From Hippea sp. KM1 (GTDB taxonomy: Bacteria; Campylobacterota_A; Desulfurellia; Desulfurellales; Hippeaceae), in NCBI RefSeq assembly GCF_000526195.1, contig NZ_JAFP01000001.1, positions 1,090,001 to 1,154,000 on the forward strand: DNA of 64,000 nt. Reading direction: 5' to 3'. The notes below the pieces were generated by a model that did no database searches, was not told where the DNA came from, and saw nothing but the letters and a program-made list of their open reading frames with translations. A program made the translations under genes and the position numbers. This document shows positions 9,288-18,132 of this stretch, piece by piece; positions within the stretch are counted from its first letter, which is position 1; each line of letters begins with the position of its first letter.

Positions 9288-10985
9288 TTAATCTTTATCC
9301 GGCATTACACCGTAATAGTGCAAAACAAACTCCATAACCCTGGCAAATAGGGGGGCTGCCACCTCTCCGCCATAGAACCCCCCTTTTTTGGGGTTGAATA
9401 TAGAAACGGCAACCACAAACTTAGGATGTGAGAACGGAGCGAATCCGACAAAAGAGGCTACATACTGCTTCTGATACTTACCGTGCTTTGCTATCTGGGC
9501 TGTTCCGGTCTTGCCCGCCACAGCATAATCATCCAAAGCGGCATTCTTGCCTGTGCCATAGACAACAACATCCCTCAAAATACCCTTTATCTTTTCAACC
9601 GTTGAGGGCTTTAGTATTCGCTTTTTAAAAACGGTATAGCCCTGTGTTGAATTATCCTTAAATGTTTTAACCATAAAATGCGGTCTAACCCAGTATCCCC
9701 CGTTTGCTATGACACTATACATAACAGACAGCTGAATCTCGCTAACACTGATACCCTGACCGAAGGCCATATTGGCTAAATCCACATCGCCCACATTGAA
9801 TATATCCTTCACTATGCCTTTTGTCTCCGAGATGGTATCAATACCTGTTTTTCTGCCCAAACCAAATCTATTCAAATAGCTATAAAACACTTTTTTGCCA
9901 AGCTTCAGGGCGATCTTTGCACTCCCTATATTGCTGGAATAAACAAACACATCCCTAAACCTTAGCATCTTGAACCTATGAACATCGTGTATCACCTTAC
10001 CGTGCAGCCTCCATCTGCCGTTCTGACAATAAATCCTCTCATTGCCCTTAAATATACCGCTATCTAAGGCAGCCGCCATGGTTAAAAGTTTAAAGACACT
10101 GCCCGGTTCAAAGGCATCGCTAACAGCCCTATTCTTCACATAAACATAACTGTAATGCCAGAAGTGGTTGTTGTCATAGAAGGGATAGGAATCCATCGCT
10201 ACAACCTCGCCTGTGTATGGATCCATAACAACCACAACGCCCTTATCCGCTTCATGCTTCAAAACCGTATTCCTCAGTTGCTCATGCACAAAATCCTGAA
10301 TATCCCTATTTAAAGAGATCTTTAGATTTACACCGTCAATCGGGTTGGCTGCCGTGCGTCTTTTGTATATATCGTATGCGATATCCTCCTTTATACTCAA
10401 ACCCGACAGGTATTTATCGTAATACCTCTCAAGCCCCTCAGCCCCCCTGTTATTCGAATAACAGAAACCGACCACATGGGCAGAAAACTCACCATCCGGA
10501 TAAAACCTCCTAAACCTCTTGATAAAACCAAACGCCCTTATGAAGTTATCGTCGTTTCTGATTCTATTGTAATCATCCAAGGATAGGTTCTTTTTAATCA
10601 CCACATACCGCCTGCTTCTATTGCTATTTATCAACGACCAGAGCCGATTCTTGCTTATATGGAGGATGTTGCTCAAATCCTCAACAAACAACTCCTCACG
10701 CTGCCTGTAATACTCGTCGGTTTTGTATACCTTACGCAACTGAAACAGATAATACGGGTCAACAAACAGATCAAAAACGGGGTAATTCAGGGCAAGCGGC
10801 CTGCCCTTTTCATCGTAAATCAATCCCCTTCTGCCTGAAACCGTAATAGTTTTAACAAGCTTTTTTACATACTCCTCTTTATAGGCCTTGCCCTTTATAA
10901 GCTGTATATAGAACGATTTTATTACAACGATAAGGAAGGAGGCGAATATAAGGGATACAACAAAACTAAATCGAACCCTGTTCAA
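9288..10985 (-). CDS. ftsI: Division-specific penicillin-binding protein (FtsI/PBP3-like transpeptidase)
   Basis: Class B PBP that cross-links septal peptidoglycan. The 565-residue protein has an N-terminal membrane anchor (about 8-28), a PBP dimerisation domain containing RRGLIYDEKGRPLA, and a transpeptidase domain. The active-site motifs are EPGSVFKLL (SxxK), SSN in VYSSNIG and KTGTAQ. No PASTA repeats are present. The first codon appears to be TTG at 10985, overlapping the ftsL-like stop. Gene order mraZ-rsmH-ftsL-ftsI assigns it to division. The usual downstream murE/murF/mraY genes are absent. Confidence 0.93.
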   Translation of the reverse strand: MNRVRFSFVVSLIFASFLIVVIKSFYIQLIKGKAYKEEYVKKLVKTITVSGRRGLIYDEKGRPLALNYPVFDLFVDPYYLFQLRKVYKTDEYYRQREELFVEDLSNILHISKNRLWSLINSNRSRRYVVIKKNLSLDDYNRIRNDDNFIRAFGFIKRFRRFYPDGEFSAHVVGFCYSNNRGAEGLERYYDKYLSGLSIKEDIAYDIYKRRTAANPIDGVNLKISLNRDIQDFVHEQLRNTVLKHEADKGVVVVMDPYTGEVVAMDSYPFYDNNHFWHYSYVYVKNRAVSDAFEPGSVFKLLTMAAALDSGIFKGNERIYCQNGRWRLHGKVIHDVHRFKMLRFRDVFVYSSNIGSAKIALKLGKKVFYSYLNRFGLGRKTGIDTISETKGIVKDIFNVGDVDLANMAFGQGISVSEIQLSVMYSVIANGGYWVRPHFMVKTFKDNSTQGYTVFKKRILKPSTVEKIKGILRDVVVYGTGKNAALDDYAVAGKTGTAQIAKHGKYQKQYVASFVGFAPFSHPKFVVAVSIFNPKKGGFYGGEVAAPLFARVMEFVLHYYGVMPDKD

Positions 10986-11308
10986 TGGATTATCTTAATG
11001 CTATTGCCCGTGGCGTATTGGAGTTTGCCATCCCTGATAACGGAATAGTAATTAAAGATCTGCTGCTGCTTCTTCATTAGTTGCTGCTCTTTAAGCTTTA
11101 AGTCTCTTATCTTGGCCTGTTTAAGGCTTATGTCGTGATTTAGCTGGGCAATGCTGATATTTTGATACCCCACCATATATATCAACATGCCAACCATAAT
11201 GGACACAAACAGATATAGGAGATTTATCCTTAAGGGGTATAAGGTCTCTTTCTGTTTGACTAAAACCTCTTTAGAATCTACAGCCCTCACATCGGCATAA
11301 TCAAGCAT
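10982..11308 (-). CDS. ftsL: FtsL-like cell-division protein
   Basis: A 108-residue bitopic membrane protein: a short cytoplasmic N-terminus, one transmembrane segment (about 29-47, LLYLFVSIMVGMLIYMVGY) and a periplasmic coiled coil rich in Lys, Gln and Leu (KQAKIRDLKLKEQQLMKKQQQI). Sequence alone is not diagnostic. Size, topology and position between rsmH and ftsI match FtsL, which bridges the FtsQB and FtsWI complexes. The start overlaps the rsmH end and the stop overlaps ftsI. Confidence 0.8.
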   Translation of the reverse strand: MLDYADVRAVDSKEVLVKQKETLYPLRINLLYLFVSIMVGMLIYMVGYQNISIAQLNHDISLKQAKIRDLKLKEQQLMKKQQQIFNYYSVIRDGKLQYATGNSIKIIH

Positions 11309-12194
11309 CGTCCCCCTCCTTATTCAATTTCTGGGCGCACCTTAACTTGGCAGACCTTGCCTGCTTGTTGCCTTTAACCTCCTGGGGCGTCGGCCTGATG
11401 GGTTTTTTGTTTATCAGCCTCAAAACACCGTTCTGCTTATTCTCCCTAAAGATGTTCTTTACAATCCTGTCTTCCAAGGAGTGAAAGGATATAGCACAAA
11501 TAATGCCACCGGGCTTTAGCGCCTCAATGGCCGATTTCAACCCTATCTGCAGACTCTCAAGCTCATCGTTTACCACGATCCTTAAGGCCTGGAATGTCCT
11601 TGTGGCCGGGTGTATCCTCCTTGAGATGTTCTTTGGAACGGCCAACTCCACAATCTCGGCCAACTGCCTTGTTGTCTGGATGGGTCTGTTTTTCACTATG
11701 GCCTTTGCAATCCTTCTTGAGAAGTTCTCCTCCCCATACAACCTTAAGATTTTCTCTATCTCCTCAAGATCCCAGTGGTTTACGATCTTTTCTGCCGTTA
11801 AGGGTTTTCTTTTGTCCATCCTCATATCCAACGGCGCATCTATACTAAAGGAAAAACCCCTATCGGATTTTAGCTGATCAAGCGAAACGCCCAAATCCAT
11901 AACCACACCGTCAACTCCATCAATACCCAGATCCTTGAGGTATTCAGAGATTCTGGCATAATCGTCGTTTATCAGAATCAACCTCTCTCCATAGGTCTCC
12001 TTTAGCTTTTCCTGTGCGTGATTAATAGCCTCAATATCCTTATCAAAGGCCACAACAATACCATCCGGCGAGGATAATTTGAGCAACTCCTGTGTATGCC
12101 CTGCAGCGCCTAAGGTCATATCCACATACACCCCGCCGCTTTTTGGTTGTATGATTTCAATTATCCTATTCAAAAGGACGCTTTTGTGCTTCAT
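11301..12194 (-). CDS. rsmH: 16S rRNA (cytosine1402-N4)-methyltransferase
   Basis: Methylates N4 of C1402 in the 16S rRNA decoding centre. The 297-residue protein starts MKHKSVLL. It carries VYVDMTLGAAGHTQELL (SAM site), DLGVSLDQL, RGFSFSIDAPLDMRMD and the late ISFHSLEDRIVK motif, all RsmH (MraW) hallmarks. It is the second gene of the mraZ cluster and begins immediately after the mraZ stop. Confidence 0.97.
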   Translation of the reverse strand: MKHKSVLLNRIIEIIQPKSGGVYVDMTLGAAGHTQELLKLSSPDGIVVAFDKDIEAINHAQEKLKETYGERLILINDDYARISEYLKDLGIDGVDGVVMDLGVSLDQLKSDRGFSFSIDAPLDMRMDKRKPLTAEKIVNHWDLEEIEKILRLYGEENFSRRIAKAIVKNRPIQTTRQLAEIVELAVPKNISRRIHPATRTFQALRIVVNDELESLQIGLKSAIEALKPGGIICAISFHSLEDRIVKNIFRENKQNGVLRLINKKPIRPTPQEVKGNKQARSAKLRCAQKLNKEGDDA

Positions 12195-12638
12195 TTAGAA
12201 TATCCCCAACTTCTCGATCTCTTCTGCCAATTCCTCTTCAGATTCCCTCAAGGCCTTCGATTCCTCATCCCACTTCTGTTTAGACCATATCTCTATGTGG
12301 TCTAAATTGCCCAATATCACCACATCCTTCTCTATGGCAGCATCCTCCCTCAGCACAGAGGGGATTAGTATCCTGCCCTGTTTATCTATGGAGACATCCT
12401 GAGCCGATGAGAAAAACATCCTCTTAAACCTTCTTGCGGCCTTGTTCGTTAACGGCAAGTTCACCGCCTTTCTTTCAAGCTCCTCCCATACATCGTATGG
12501 GTATGCGTATATACACTCATCGAAGACGGTTAATACCAGGCTGTTTTGGTGCTTATCCTTGAGGATATCCTTAAATTTGGGGGGTATCTTTACCCTTCCC
12601 TTATCATCCAGAGCGTATTCAAATCTTCCCCTGAACAT
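12195..12638 (-). CDS. mraZ: Transcriptional regulator MraZ
   Basis: AbrB-like DNA-binding protein of 147 residues, first gene of the division/cell-wall cluster. Two MraZ repeats are visible: FRGRFEYALDDKGRVKIPPKF near the N-terminus and SAQDVSIDKQGRILIPSVLRE in the middle. In other bacteria MraZ binds GTGG-type repeats in its own promoter and represses the cluster. Such repeats lie over its start codon here (12638-12662), so autoregulation is likely. Confidence 0.96.
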   Translation of the reverse strand: MFRGRFEYALDDKGRVKIPPKFKDILKDKHQNSLVLTVFDECIYAYPYDVWEELERKAVNLPLTNKAARRFKRMFFSSAQDVSIDKQGRILIPSVLREDAAIEKDVVILGNLDHIEIWSKQKWDEESKALRESEEELAEEIEKLGIF

Positions 12639-12662
12639 CCACTTTCACCCACAATTACCCAC
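12638..12662 (-). promoter_or_regulatory. MraZ operator: three GTGGR boxes at 10-bp pitch
   Basis: On the minus strand GTGGG, TAATT, GTGGG, TGAAA, GTGGA runs straight into the mraZ start codon, the last box sharing its A with the ATG. Three boxes with 5-bp spacers match the published MraZ-box layout. They lie downstream of the -10 element and cover the expected transcription start, so binding could block both transcription and translation. Confidence 0.8.
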
Positions 12663-12691
12663 TTTTACCTAATTACTATATCGGATGTCAA
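12663..12691 (-). promoter_or_regulatory. Promoter of mraZ-rsmH-ftsL-ftsI
   Basis: A consensus minus-strand -35 TTGACA (12686-12691) is followed after 17 bp by a weak -10 GTAAAA (TAAAAG at 18 bp is the alternative). It ends directly against the MraZ boxes. The -35 is convincing; the exact -10 is uncertain. Confidence 0.6.
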
Positions 12692-12753
12692 GCAAAAAAC
12701 TTAAAAAGGTAAAATTTAGCAAGCCCCGCTTGTCTACAACAGTGATTTTTTTC

Positions 12754-12781
12754 TTGACTATCTAACTAAGATTAGTATATT
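12754..12781 (+). promoter_or_regulatory. Promoter of the receiver-like / GTPase pair
   Basis: TTGACT, 16 bp, TATATT on the plus strand, ending 34 bp before the ATG at 12816. It is divergent from the mraZ promoter. Confidence 0.75.
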
Positions 12782-12815
12782 ACAATTAAATCTTTTGGTT
12801 AGTTATGGAGTGCCA

Positions 12816-13820
12816 ATGGAAAAAAGAGCGTTAGTCGTATGTGATGATCCTATTTTGAACGACATCATTCGGTTCTTCTTTGAAAAACTCTCATACAGGG
12901 CCGAGGTGGTGGACAACCCCAAGGATGCGGTGACAAAGATCGAAAACTCAAACTTCCCTGTTGTCGTCATAGGAAAAAACAAAGGCACTATTGTTAAGCC
13001 CAAATTGGCCGAGATCCTATACTCCAAGGCCATGCAGAAACCCCACATCATAATATTCAAAGAACCCGGCGAGGTGGTTCCTAAAGAGTTTTACATGACC
13101 CCCATACCGAAACCCACATTCGCCGAGGAGATCATAAGAACGCTAAACAAAGAAGGCATAGAGATACAGACCAATTACAACTTAGACGAGATCGACTTAG
13201 ACAGCTTCATAGGCAACCCGATATATAGGGAATGCGACATATTCAACTTCCTGAAGAGTCTAAAGGGCAACACCAAATTCATAATAAAAAACGGTGAATC
13301 CAAACTATACGGCCTAACCATGGGGACAGACCTCTATATTGTCTCATCTGATTTAGAAGAACCGTATGACATAATAGGCCTCAAAAATGTGGAGATAGCA
13401 TCGGAACCCTTAAACCTCAATGAATTCCTATCGATGCCCTTATCCAACAAGGTATTCAAAACAAACCTAAGGGAGTTTGTGGTCAAGGCGATCGACAAGA
13501 TAAACGACAAAGATTTACTTCTGTCTTTTCTGCCCGATTTAGACCACCACATAAGGCTAAAAGCGCCGGCATACATACTAAAACAGATAGACCTCATAAC
13601 GGACAACTTAGACATAGACAGAATAGCATCCAAGGAGGATTCTGTAAGCGTAAGGGAGATAACAGAGAACGGTTCAAACCTCTCAAAGGCAAAGGCTGTC
13701 GTCTGTATGTATCTTTTGAACATGATAGAGTTAAAAGAACCTTCAGCAAATAAGAAATTCGATGTAAAGATAAAAAAGAGTTTTCTGAAAAAAATTATAG
13801 ATAAAATAAGGGGTTTGTGA
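12816..13820 (+). CDS. Receiver-like protein with C-terminal DUF4388-like region
   Basis: Protein of 334 residues of uncertain function. The first ~120 residues resemble a response-regulator receiver (RALVVCDDPILNDIIRFFFEK with an acidic pair; VVVIGKN where the phospho-Asp strand should be). The usual phosphorylatable Asp seems replaced, so it may be a pseudo-receiver. Residues about 140-210 (DIFNFLKSLKGNTKFIIKNGES) recall DUF4388/PATAN-type domains, and a helical, lysine-rich C-terminus follows. The ATG at 12816 has GGAG five bases upstream; an upstream TTG is rejected. The stop overlaps the Ras-like GTPase, so the two probably work together. Confidence 0.7.
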   Translation: MEKRALVVCDDPILNDIIRFFFEKLSYRAEVVDNPKDAVTKIENSNFPVVVIGKNKGTIVKPKLAEILYSKAMQKPHIIIFKEPGEVVPKEFYMTPIPKPTFAEEIIRTLNKEGIEIQTNYNLDEIDLDSFIGNPIYRECDIFNFLKSLKGNTKFIIKNGESKLYGLTMGTDLYIVSSDLEEPYDIIGLKNVEIASEPLNLNEFLSMPLSNKVFKTNLREFVVKAIDKINDKDLLLSFLPDLDHHIRLKAPAYILKQIDLITDNLDIDRIASKEDSVSVREITENGSNLSKAKAVVCMYLLNMIELKEPSANKKFDVKIKKSFLKKIIDKIRGL

Positions 13821-14365
13821 TGATATTCAAAATCATAATTACCGGGAGCTTTAATGCAGGAAAAACGGAATTCATAAAACAGATCAGCGAGATAGACCCA
13901 ATCACGACGGATAAACCTGTAAGCGAGAAGGAGCTAAAGGAAATCAAGGCCTTCACAACGGTGGCAATGGATTTTGGAAGGCTCACAATCGATAACGACC
14001 TTGTAATACATCTGTATGCAACCCCCGGTCAGGAGCGCTTCGATTTCATCTATCCGTTGCTGGTAAAAAACGCCTTGGCCTTGATCATTTTGGGCGACAT
14101 TACAGATGAAAAATCGTTAAGGGCCATCCCCCATTACTTTAAAAAATTCATCACGCTAAAGCGCATACCTACGGTGGTTGCCCTTACAAAAAACGATTTA
14201 GACAACAAGGTGCCTGAAGAGACAATAAAGGAGATCCTGCAGGAGTTGCCCGAGGATATACCCGTAATAAGGATAAACGCCACCAACAAAGAGGATGTCA
14301 AGAAGGCTGTACTGTTTGCATTGGAGCAGCTTGATGCTGAAGATGGCATGGAAGAGGTAATTTAG
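13820..14365 (+). CDS. Small Ras-like GTPase (MglA/conservon type)
   Basis: Cytoplasmic small GTPase of about 181 residues. The G1 loop is [11 protein letters not shown]3 is TPGQERFDF and G4 is TKNDL. The Gln of TPGQ (catalytic in Ras) is present. Similar bacterial proteins act with roadblock or receiver partners in polarity, motility or signalling. The ATG at 13820 shares its first base with the stop of the upstream receiver-like gene and has AAGGGG upstream. No roadblock-domain GAP is encoded next to it. Function is inferred from family only. Confidence 0.85.
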   Translation: MIFKIIITGSFNAGKTEFIKQISEIDPITTDKPVSEKELKEIKAFTTVAMDFGRLTIDNDLVIHLYATPGQERFDFIYPLLVKNALALIILGDITDEKSLRAIPHYFKKFITLKRIPTVVALTKNDLDNKVPEETIKEILQELPEDIPVIRINATNKEDVKKAVLFALEQLDAEDGMEEVI

Positions 14366-14386
14366 CTCCCTCTTACTTTCTTATTC

Positions 14387-14415
14387 TTGACAAAACCCTC
14401 AAACATACCTATTAT
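14387..14415 (+). promoter_or_regulatory. Promoter of trxA-trxB
   Basis: Consensus -35 TTGACA, 17 bp, -10 TATTAT, 36 bp upstream of the trxA start. A purine-rich GGGAGGG ribosome-binding site follows. Confidence 0.85.
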
Positions 14416-14451
14416 TCAAAGGCAAATTTAAGATGTAAAAGGGAGGGAACA

Positions 14452-14772
14452 ATGGCAGAAATACAGTTGACCGAAGCCAATTGGGAAAGCGAGGTTTTGA
14501 ATTCCGATGTCCCTGTTTTAGTTGACTTCTGGGCTCCGTGGTGCGGACCCTGCAGAATGGTTGCACCGGTAGTTGCCGAGATTGCAGAGGAATATGCAGG
14601 AAAACTAAAGGTAGGAAAGCTCAACACCGATGATGAGCCAAATATAGCCGTTAGATACGGCATCATGAGCATACCCACCCTTATGATCTTTAAAGACGGT
14701 GAGGTTGTTGACCAGATCATCGGCGCAGTGCCAAAGGAGTATATAGTAGAGAAGTTGCAACAGGTTTTATAA
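14452..14772 (+). CDS. trxA: Thioredoxin
   Basis: Small cytoplasmic dithiol reductant of 106 residues. The active site WCGPC lies in [15 protein letters not shown], and the cis-proline loop MSIPTLMIF is intact. The start is set by GGGAGGG upstream. The next gene is thioredoxin reductase, 46 bp downstream, so the pair forms a complete NADPH-to-thioredoxin module. Confidence 0.98.
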   Translation: MAEIQLTEANWESEVLNSDVPVLVDFWAPWCGPCRMVAPVVAEIAEEYAGKLKVGKLNTDDEPNIAVRYGIMSIPTLMIFKDGEVVDQIIGAVPKEYIVEKLQQVL

Positions 14773-14818
14773 TTCCAAAGCAGCTTCACCATAACCCAAA
14801 TAGAAACTGGAGGAATAG

Positions 14819-15736
14819 ATGTACGATGTCGTTATAATAGGTGGGGGTCCGGCTGGATTGGCTGCAGGCATATACGCCGCCAGGGGTGGCCTAAAGACCA
14901 TAATCTGTGAAGAGAAGGTCTTTGGCGGCCAGATAGTAATGTCGTATGAGGTGGAAAACTATCCGGGCTTTCCTAAGGGCATCAGCGGTATGGAATTGAT
15001 GGATCAGTTCATCAAGCAGGCCGAAAAATTCGGCGTTGAGATGAACTATGACGGCGTAAAGAGCATAGAGGATGAAGGCAAAACCAAGTGTGTAACACTC
15101 TCAAACGGCACAAAACTCTCCACAAAAACAATCATAATAGCAGCAGGGGCATCACCAAACAAACTAAACTGCCCCGGCGAGAAGAAGTTTACAGGCAGGG
15201 GTGTTTCCTATTGCGCAACATGCGACGGTGCGTTCTTTAGAGGAAAGCCCGTTGCCGTCATAGGTGGCGGAGATTCCGCCATAGAAGAGGCCCTCTATCT
15301 GGCCAATTTAGCATCAAAGGTGTATATCATTCACAGAAGGGATCAACTCAGGGCCGTCAAGATACTCCAGGATAGGGCGTTTGAGAATAAAAAGATCGAA
15401 TTTATATTCAACCATGTGGTAAAGGAGATTCAGGGCGATAAATTCGTAAACGGCATACTCATAGAAAATGTAAAGACGGGTGAGTTGTCCAGGGTTGAGG
15501 TGGACGGCGTCTTCATCTATGTCGGCCTAACACCCAACACGGAGTTTGTATCGGATCTGATAAAGCTGGACGAAGAGGGCTATATTATCACCAACGACAG
15601 GATGGAGACGAACATACCGGGGATCTTTGCAGCAGGCGATATCAGGGTAACACCGCTGAGGCAGGTTCTAACGGCTGCTGCAGACGGTGCGATAGCCGCC
15701 TCCTGCGCACAGAAATACATCGAGATGAAGTGCTAA
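14819..15736 (+). CDS. trxB: Thioredoxin reductase
   Basis: FAD-dependent NADPH:thioredoxin reductase of 305 residues. The FAD-binding IIGGGPAGLAAGIYAAR opens the protein. The redox disulfide is CATC (in SYCATCDGAF), the NADPH site is VIGGGDSAIEEALYLA, and the C-terminal FAD motif is GIFAAGDI. GGAGG lies just before the ATG. Its stop lies 2 bp from the stop of convergent znuB, leaving no room for a terminator between the genes. Confidence 0.97.
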   Translation: MYDVVIIGGGPAGLAAGIYAARGGLKTIICEEKVFGGQIVMSYEVENYPGFPKGISGMELMDQFIKQAEKFGVEMNYDGVKSIEDEGKTKCVTLSNGTKLSTKTIIIAAGASPNKLNCPGEKKFTGRGVSYCATCDGAFFRGKPVAVIGGGDSAIEEALYLANLASKVYIIHRRDQLRAVKILQDRAFENKKIEFIFNHVVKEIQGDKFVNGILIENVKTGELSRVEVDGVFIYVGLTPNTEFVSDLIKLDEEGYIITNDRMETNIPGIFAAGDIRVTPLRQVLTAAADGAIAASCAQKYIEMKC

Positions 15737-15738
15737 CA

Positions 15739-16527
15739 CTATCTAACCACCCGAAAAGCAAAGCTAACCATCCATAGAAAGACATAAACAAGGACAATGG
15801 TGGCACCGGTGGGGGCGTTGAAGAAATAGGAGAGCAGAACGCCCCCACTTATGCTTACAATCGATGAGATAACCGCAATGGCGATTATCCCTCTGTAATT
15901 CCTCGATAGATTCAAACCCACCAGGGTCGGCAAGACCAAAAAGGCGTTAACCAGGATTATGCCTATTAGCTTTATGGAAAAGACCACCGTTAGCGATAAA
16001 ACGGCCAAAAAAGCATAGTAAAGCAGGGATGTGTTTATACCCCTAATCCTTGCCAGCTCCTCGTTGTATGTGGATAGCTGCAGATGGGAGAAGAACAGCG
16101 AAACAAACGCAACACCAAGCAGAAAGACACCAACAGCGGCAAATAGGTCATTCCTTCCCACTGAGAGTATATCGCCAAAGAGAATACCCAATATGTTTGC
16201 AGAATACCCCTCAGATAGACTCAAGACAAAGACACCAAAGGCCATAGAAAAAACAAATATAACATCGATCACGCTATCCTCACTGAATCCACCCTTTCTA
16301 TACATAAAACCGATAAAAAGGGATGCCACAAGGCAAAACACAACGGGAAAGACAAAACTGCTAAGGCCAAACAGGAAATTCAAAGCAACACCACCAAAAG
16401 CAGAATGGGCAATGCCGACACCGGCAAATGTCATCTTCCTCATCACAACAAAATAGGACATAACAGATAAGGGTATAGCTATCAAGATACCAACGGCCGC
16501 AGCCCTAATCAGGATCTCCTCAACCAT
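15739..16527 (-). CDS. znuB: Zinc/manganese ABC transporter permease
   Basis: Integral membrane permease of the ABC-3 family, about 262 residues and seven or eight hydrophobic segments. It carries the family pattern KMTFAGVGIAHSAFGGVAL near the N-terminus and LIGIILVNAFLVLPT later. It pairs with the ATPase and binding protein just upstream. The ATG at 16527 has GGGG spaced six bases before it; an in-frame GTG at 16533 is less likely. Metal specificity (Zn or Mn) cannot be told from the permease. Confidence 0.9.
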   Translation of the reverse strand: MVEEILIRAAAVGILIAIPLSVMSYFVVMRKMTFAGVGIAHSAFGGVALNFLFGLSSFVFPVVFCLVASLFIGFMYRKGGFSEDSVIDVIFVFSMAFGVFVLSLSEGYSANILGILFGDILSVGRNDLFAAVGVFLLGVAFVSLFFSHLQLSTYNEELARIRGINTSLLYYAFLAVLSLTVVFSIKLIGIILVNAFLVLPTLVGLNLSRNYRGIIAIAVISSIVSISGGVLLSYFFNAPTGATIVLVYVFLWMVSFAFRVVR

Positions 16528-17290
16528 TGCCACCCCACTTGCAATTCCTGCACGCCTCAGAGTGCAACATTATATTCATACCCTCACCGTAAACGCTTCT
16601 GAGCATCTCGGCATAATCTATAGTGGACGGCTTACCGTGGCAGTGCAGTTTTACATTCAAGCACATAACCTCATCCACATATCGGCTCACAGCCCCTATA
16701 TCGTGCGTTACCATGATTATTGTGATGTTATCCTTACTGCTTAACTCCCTTAGAAGCTCGTATATCATGGAGTTGTAAACGGCATCTATGGCCGTATTTG
16801 GTTCATCCAGGATTAGAATCTCTGGATCGCTCATCATGCACCTTGCAAGCGATACCCTCTGCTGCTGTCCGCCCGACAGGTCCTTTATATATGAATAAGC
16901 CCTATCATCAACGCCAAATCTATCGAGCCAATAGTGGGCCTTTTTAAGCTCATCCTCACTCCACCCCCTAAACAGGCCAAACAACCTAACCCTTTCAATT
17001 AACACAACATCTAAAACCCTTAGGGGCATGCTCCAGTTCACTATGGCCTTCTGCGGCAGATACCCTATGTTCCTTCTGAATTTGATATATTCAAGGGGAT
17101 TTAATCCGTCTATCTTAACAAAACCCTCGGTCGGCCTGATCAATCCCAATATCGTCTTAACAAGCGTGGTCTTACCAGCACCATTGGGGCCTATTATGGC
17201 AACAAACTCGCCCCTTTCAACATTGAAGCAGACACGGTCCAGTATGGACTTATCACCTATCCTTATCGTTAAATCCTTAACCTCTATCAT
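16520..17290 (-). CDS. znuC: Zinc/manganese ABC transporter ATP-binding protein
   Basis: ATPase subunit of 256 residues that powers the ABC-3 permease. The Walker A GPNGAGKTT, the signature LSGGQQQRVSLARCM, Walker B EILILDEPNTAID and the switch His in VTHDIG are intact. The C-terminal stretch CLNVKLHCHG followed by SEACRNCKW is Cys/His rich and may sense or bind metal. It overlaps both neighbours. Confidence 0.94.
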   Translation of the reverse strand: MIEVKDLTIRIGDKSILDRVCFNVERGEFVAIIGPNGAGKTTLVKTILGLIRPTEGFVKIDGLNPLEYIKFRRNIGYLPQKAIVNWSMPLRVLDVVLIERVRLFGLFRGWSEDELKKAHYWLDRFGVDDRAYSYIKDLSGGQQQRVSLARCMMSDPEILILDEPNTAIDAVYNSMIYELLRELSSKDNITIIMVTHDIGAVSRYVDEVMCLNVKLHCHGKPSTIDYAEMLRSVYGEGMNIMLHSEACRNCKWGGNG

Positions 17291-18132
17291 TTAAGCGACT
17301 GCCTAAGCAGGTCTATATTGTGTTTTATGAGTTTTATGTATGTGTTCGTCTCTGGATTCTTTGAAGACCCCAATGGGTTCAAACAAACCGTTGAATAACC
17401 CAACCTGTCGGATAGGCTCTTTGCAAGCTGCCCATTGGATACATACACAACAACACCCTTCTTACACCTGCAGTTTCTAAACAACCTCTTAAGATCGCCA
17501 ACCGTCGGTGAGCGATTGCCCTTTTCTATAACAACACTGCAGCTTTCAAGGCCCAAGCTTTTAAAGAAATACTCAAAGGCCGGTTTTACATCGACTATGC
17601 AGTTGCCCCTAAGGTCGGCCAATGCATTGCTAAAGCCCTTTAGCGATTCCATCAACAAAGATGCATTGGATCTATAAAAGTCGCAATTCTTCTTATCCAG
17701 ACCGCACATGGTTTGAACTATATACGGTATGCCACGATTTCTCATAAAATCCACATCCAGCCAGATATGGGGATTGGCTATGGTTTTTTTGCCTACCTTC
17801 TTTGCATTCAACGGATGGATATAGACATCGCTTAAAAAGATGCTCCTTTTCTTGCCCCTTAAAAAAGCCACCCTGTCATACCAGCTTTCAAAACCAAATC
17901 CGACGCCAATAAACAGATCCGCCTTCTCAAAATCTATAAGATCCTTGGGCTTTGGAGAGAAGACATGCGGATTGGAAGATGAGGGTATAACATACGAAAC
18001 ATGCACCCTATCCCCTCCTATCTGCTTAACCAAAGAGGAGAGAATATAAATGCTGGTTGAGACATTTAAATCGGCAAACGCATCTATACCGACAAAAACC
18101 AAAACCAAAACAAAGAGTGCAATCCTTTTCAT
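17287..18132 (-). CDS. znuA: Zinc/manganese ABC transporter substrate-binding protein
   Basis: Cluster A-I (ZnuA/TroA) solute-binding protein, 281 residues, with an N-terminal signal peptide (KRIALFVLVLVFVGIDAFA). Likely metal ligands are the His of SNPHVFSPKP, the His of NPHIWLDVD and a late acidic residue. No long His-rich loop typical of some ZnuA proteins is present. No lipobox Cys is seen, so it is probably a free periplasmic protein. It begins the znuA-C-B unit. Confidence 0.88.
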   Translation of the reverse strand: MKRIALFVLVLVFVGIDAFADLNVSTSIYILSSLVKQIGGDRVHVSYVIPSSSNPHVFSPKPKDLIDFEKADLFIGVGFGFESWYDRVAFLRGKKRSIFLSDVYIHPLNAKKVGKKTIANPHIWLDVDFMRNRGIPYIVQTMCGLDKKNCDFYRSNASLLMESLKGFSNALADLRGNCIVDVKPAFEYFFKSLGLESCSVVIEKGNRSPTVGDLKRLFRNCRCKKGVVVYVSNGQLAKSLSDRLGYSTVCLNPLGSSKNPETNTYIKLIKHNIDLLRQSLK

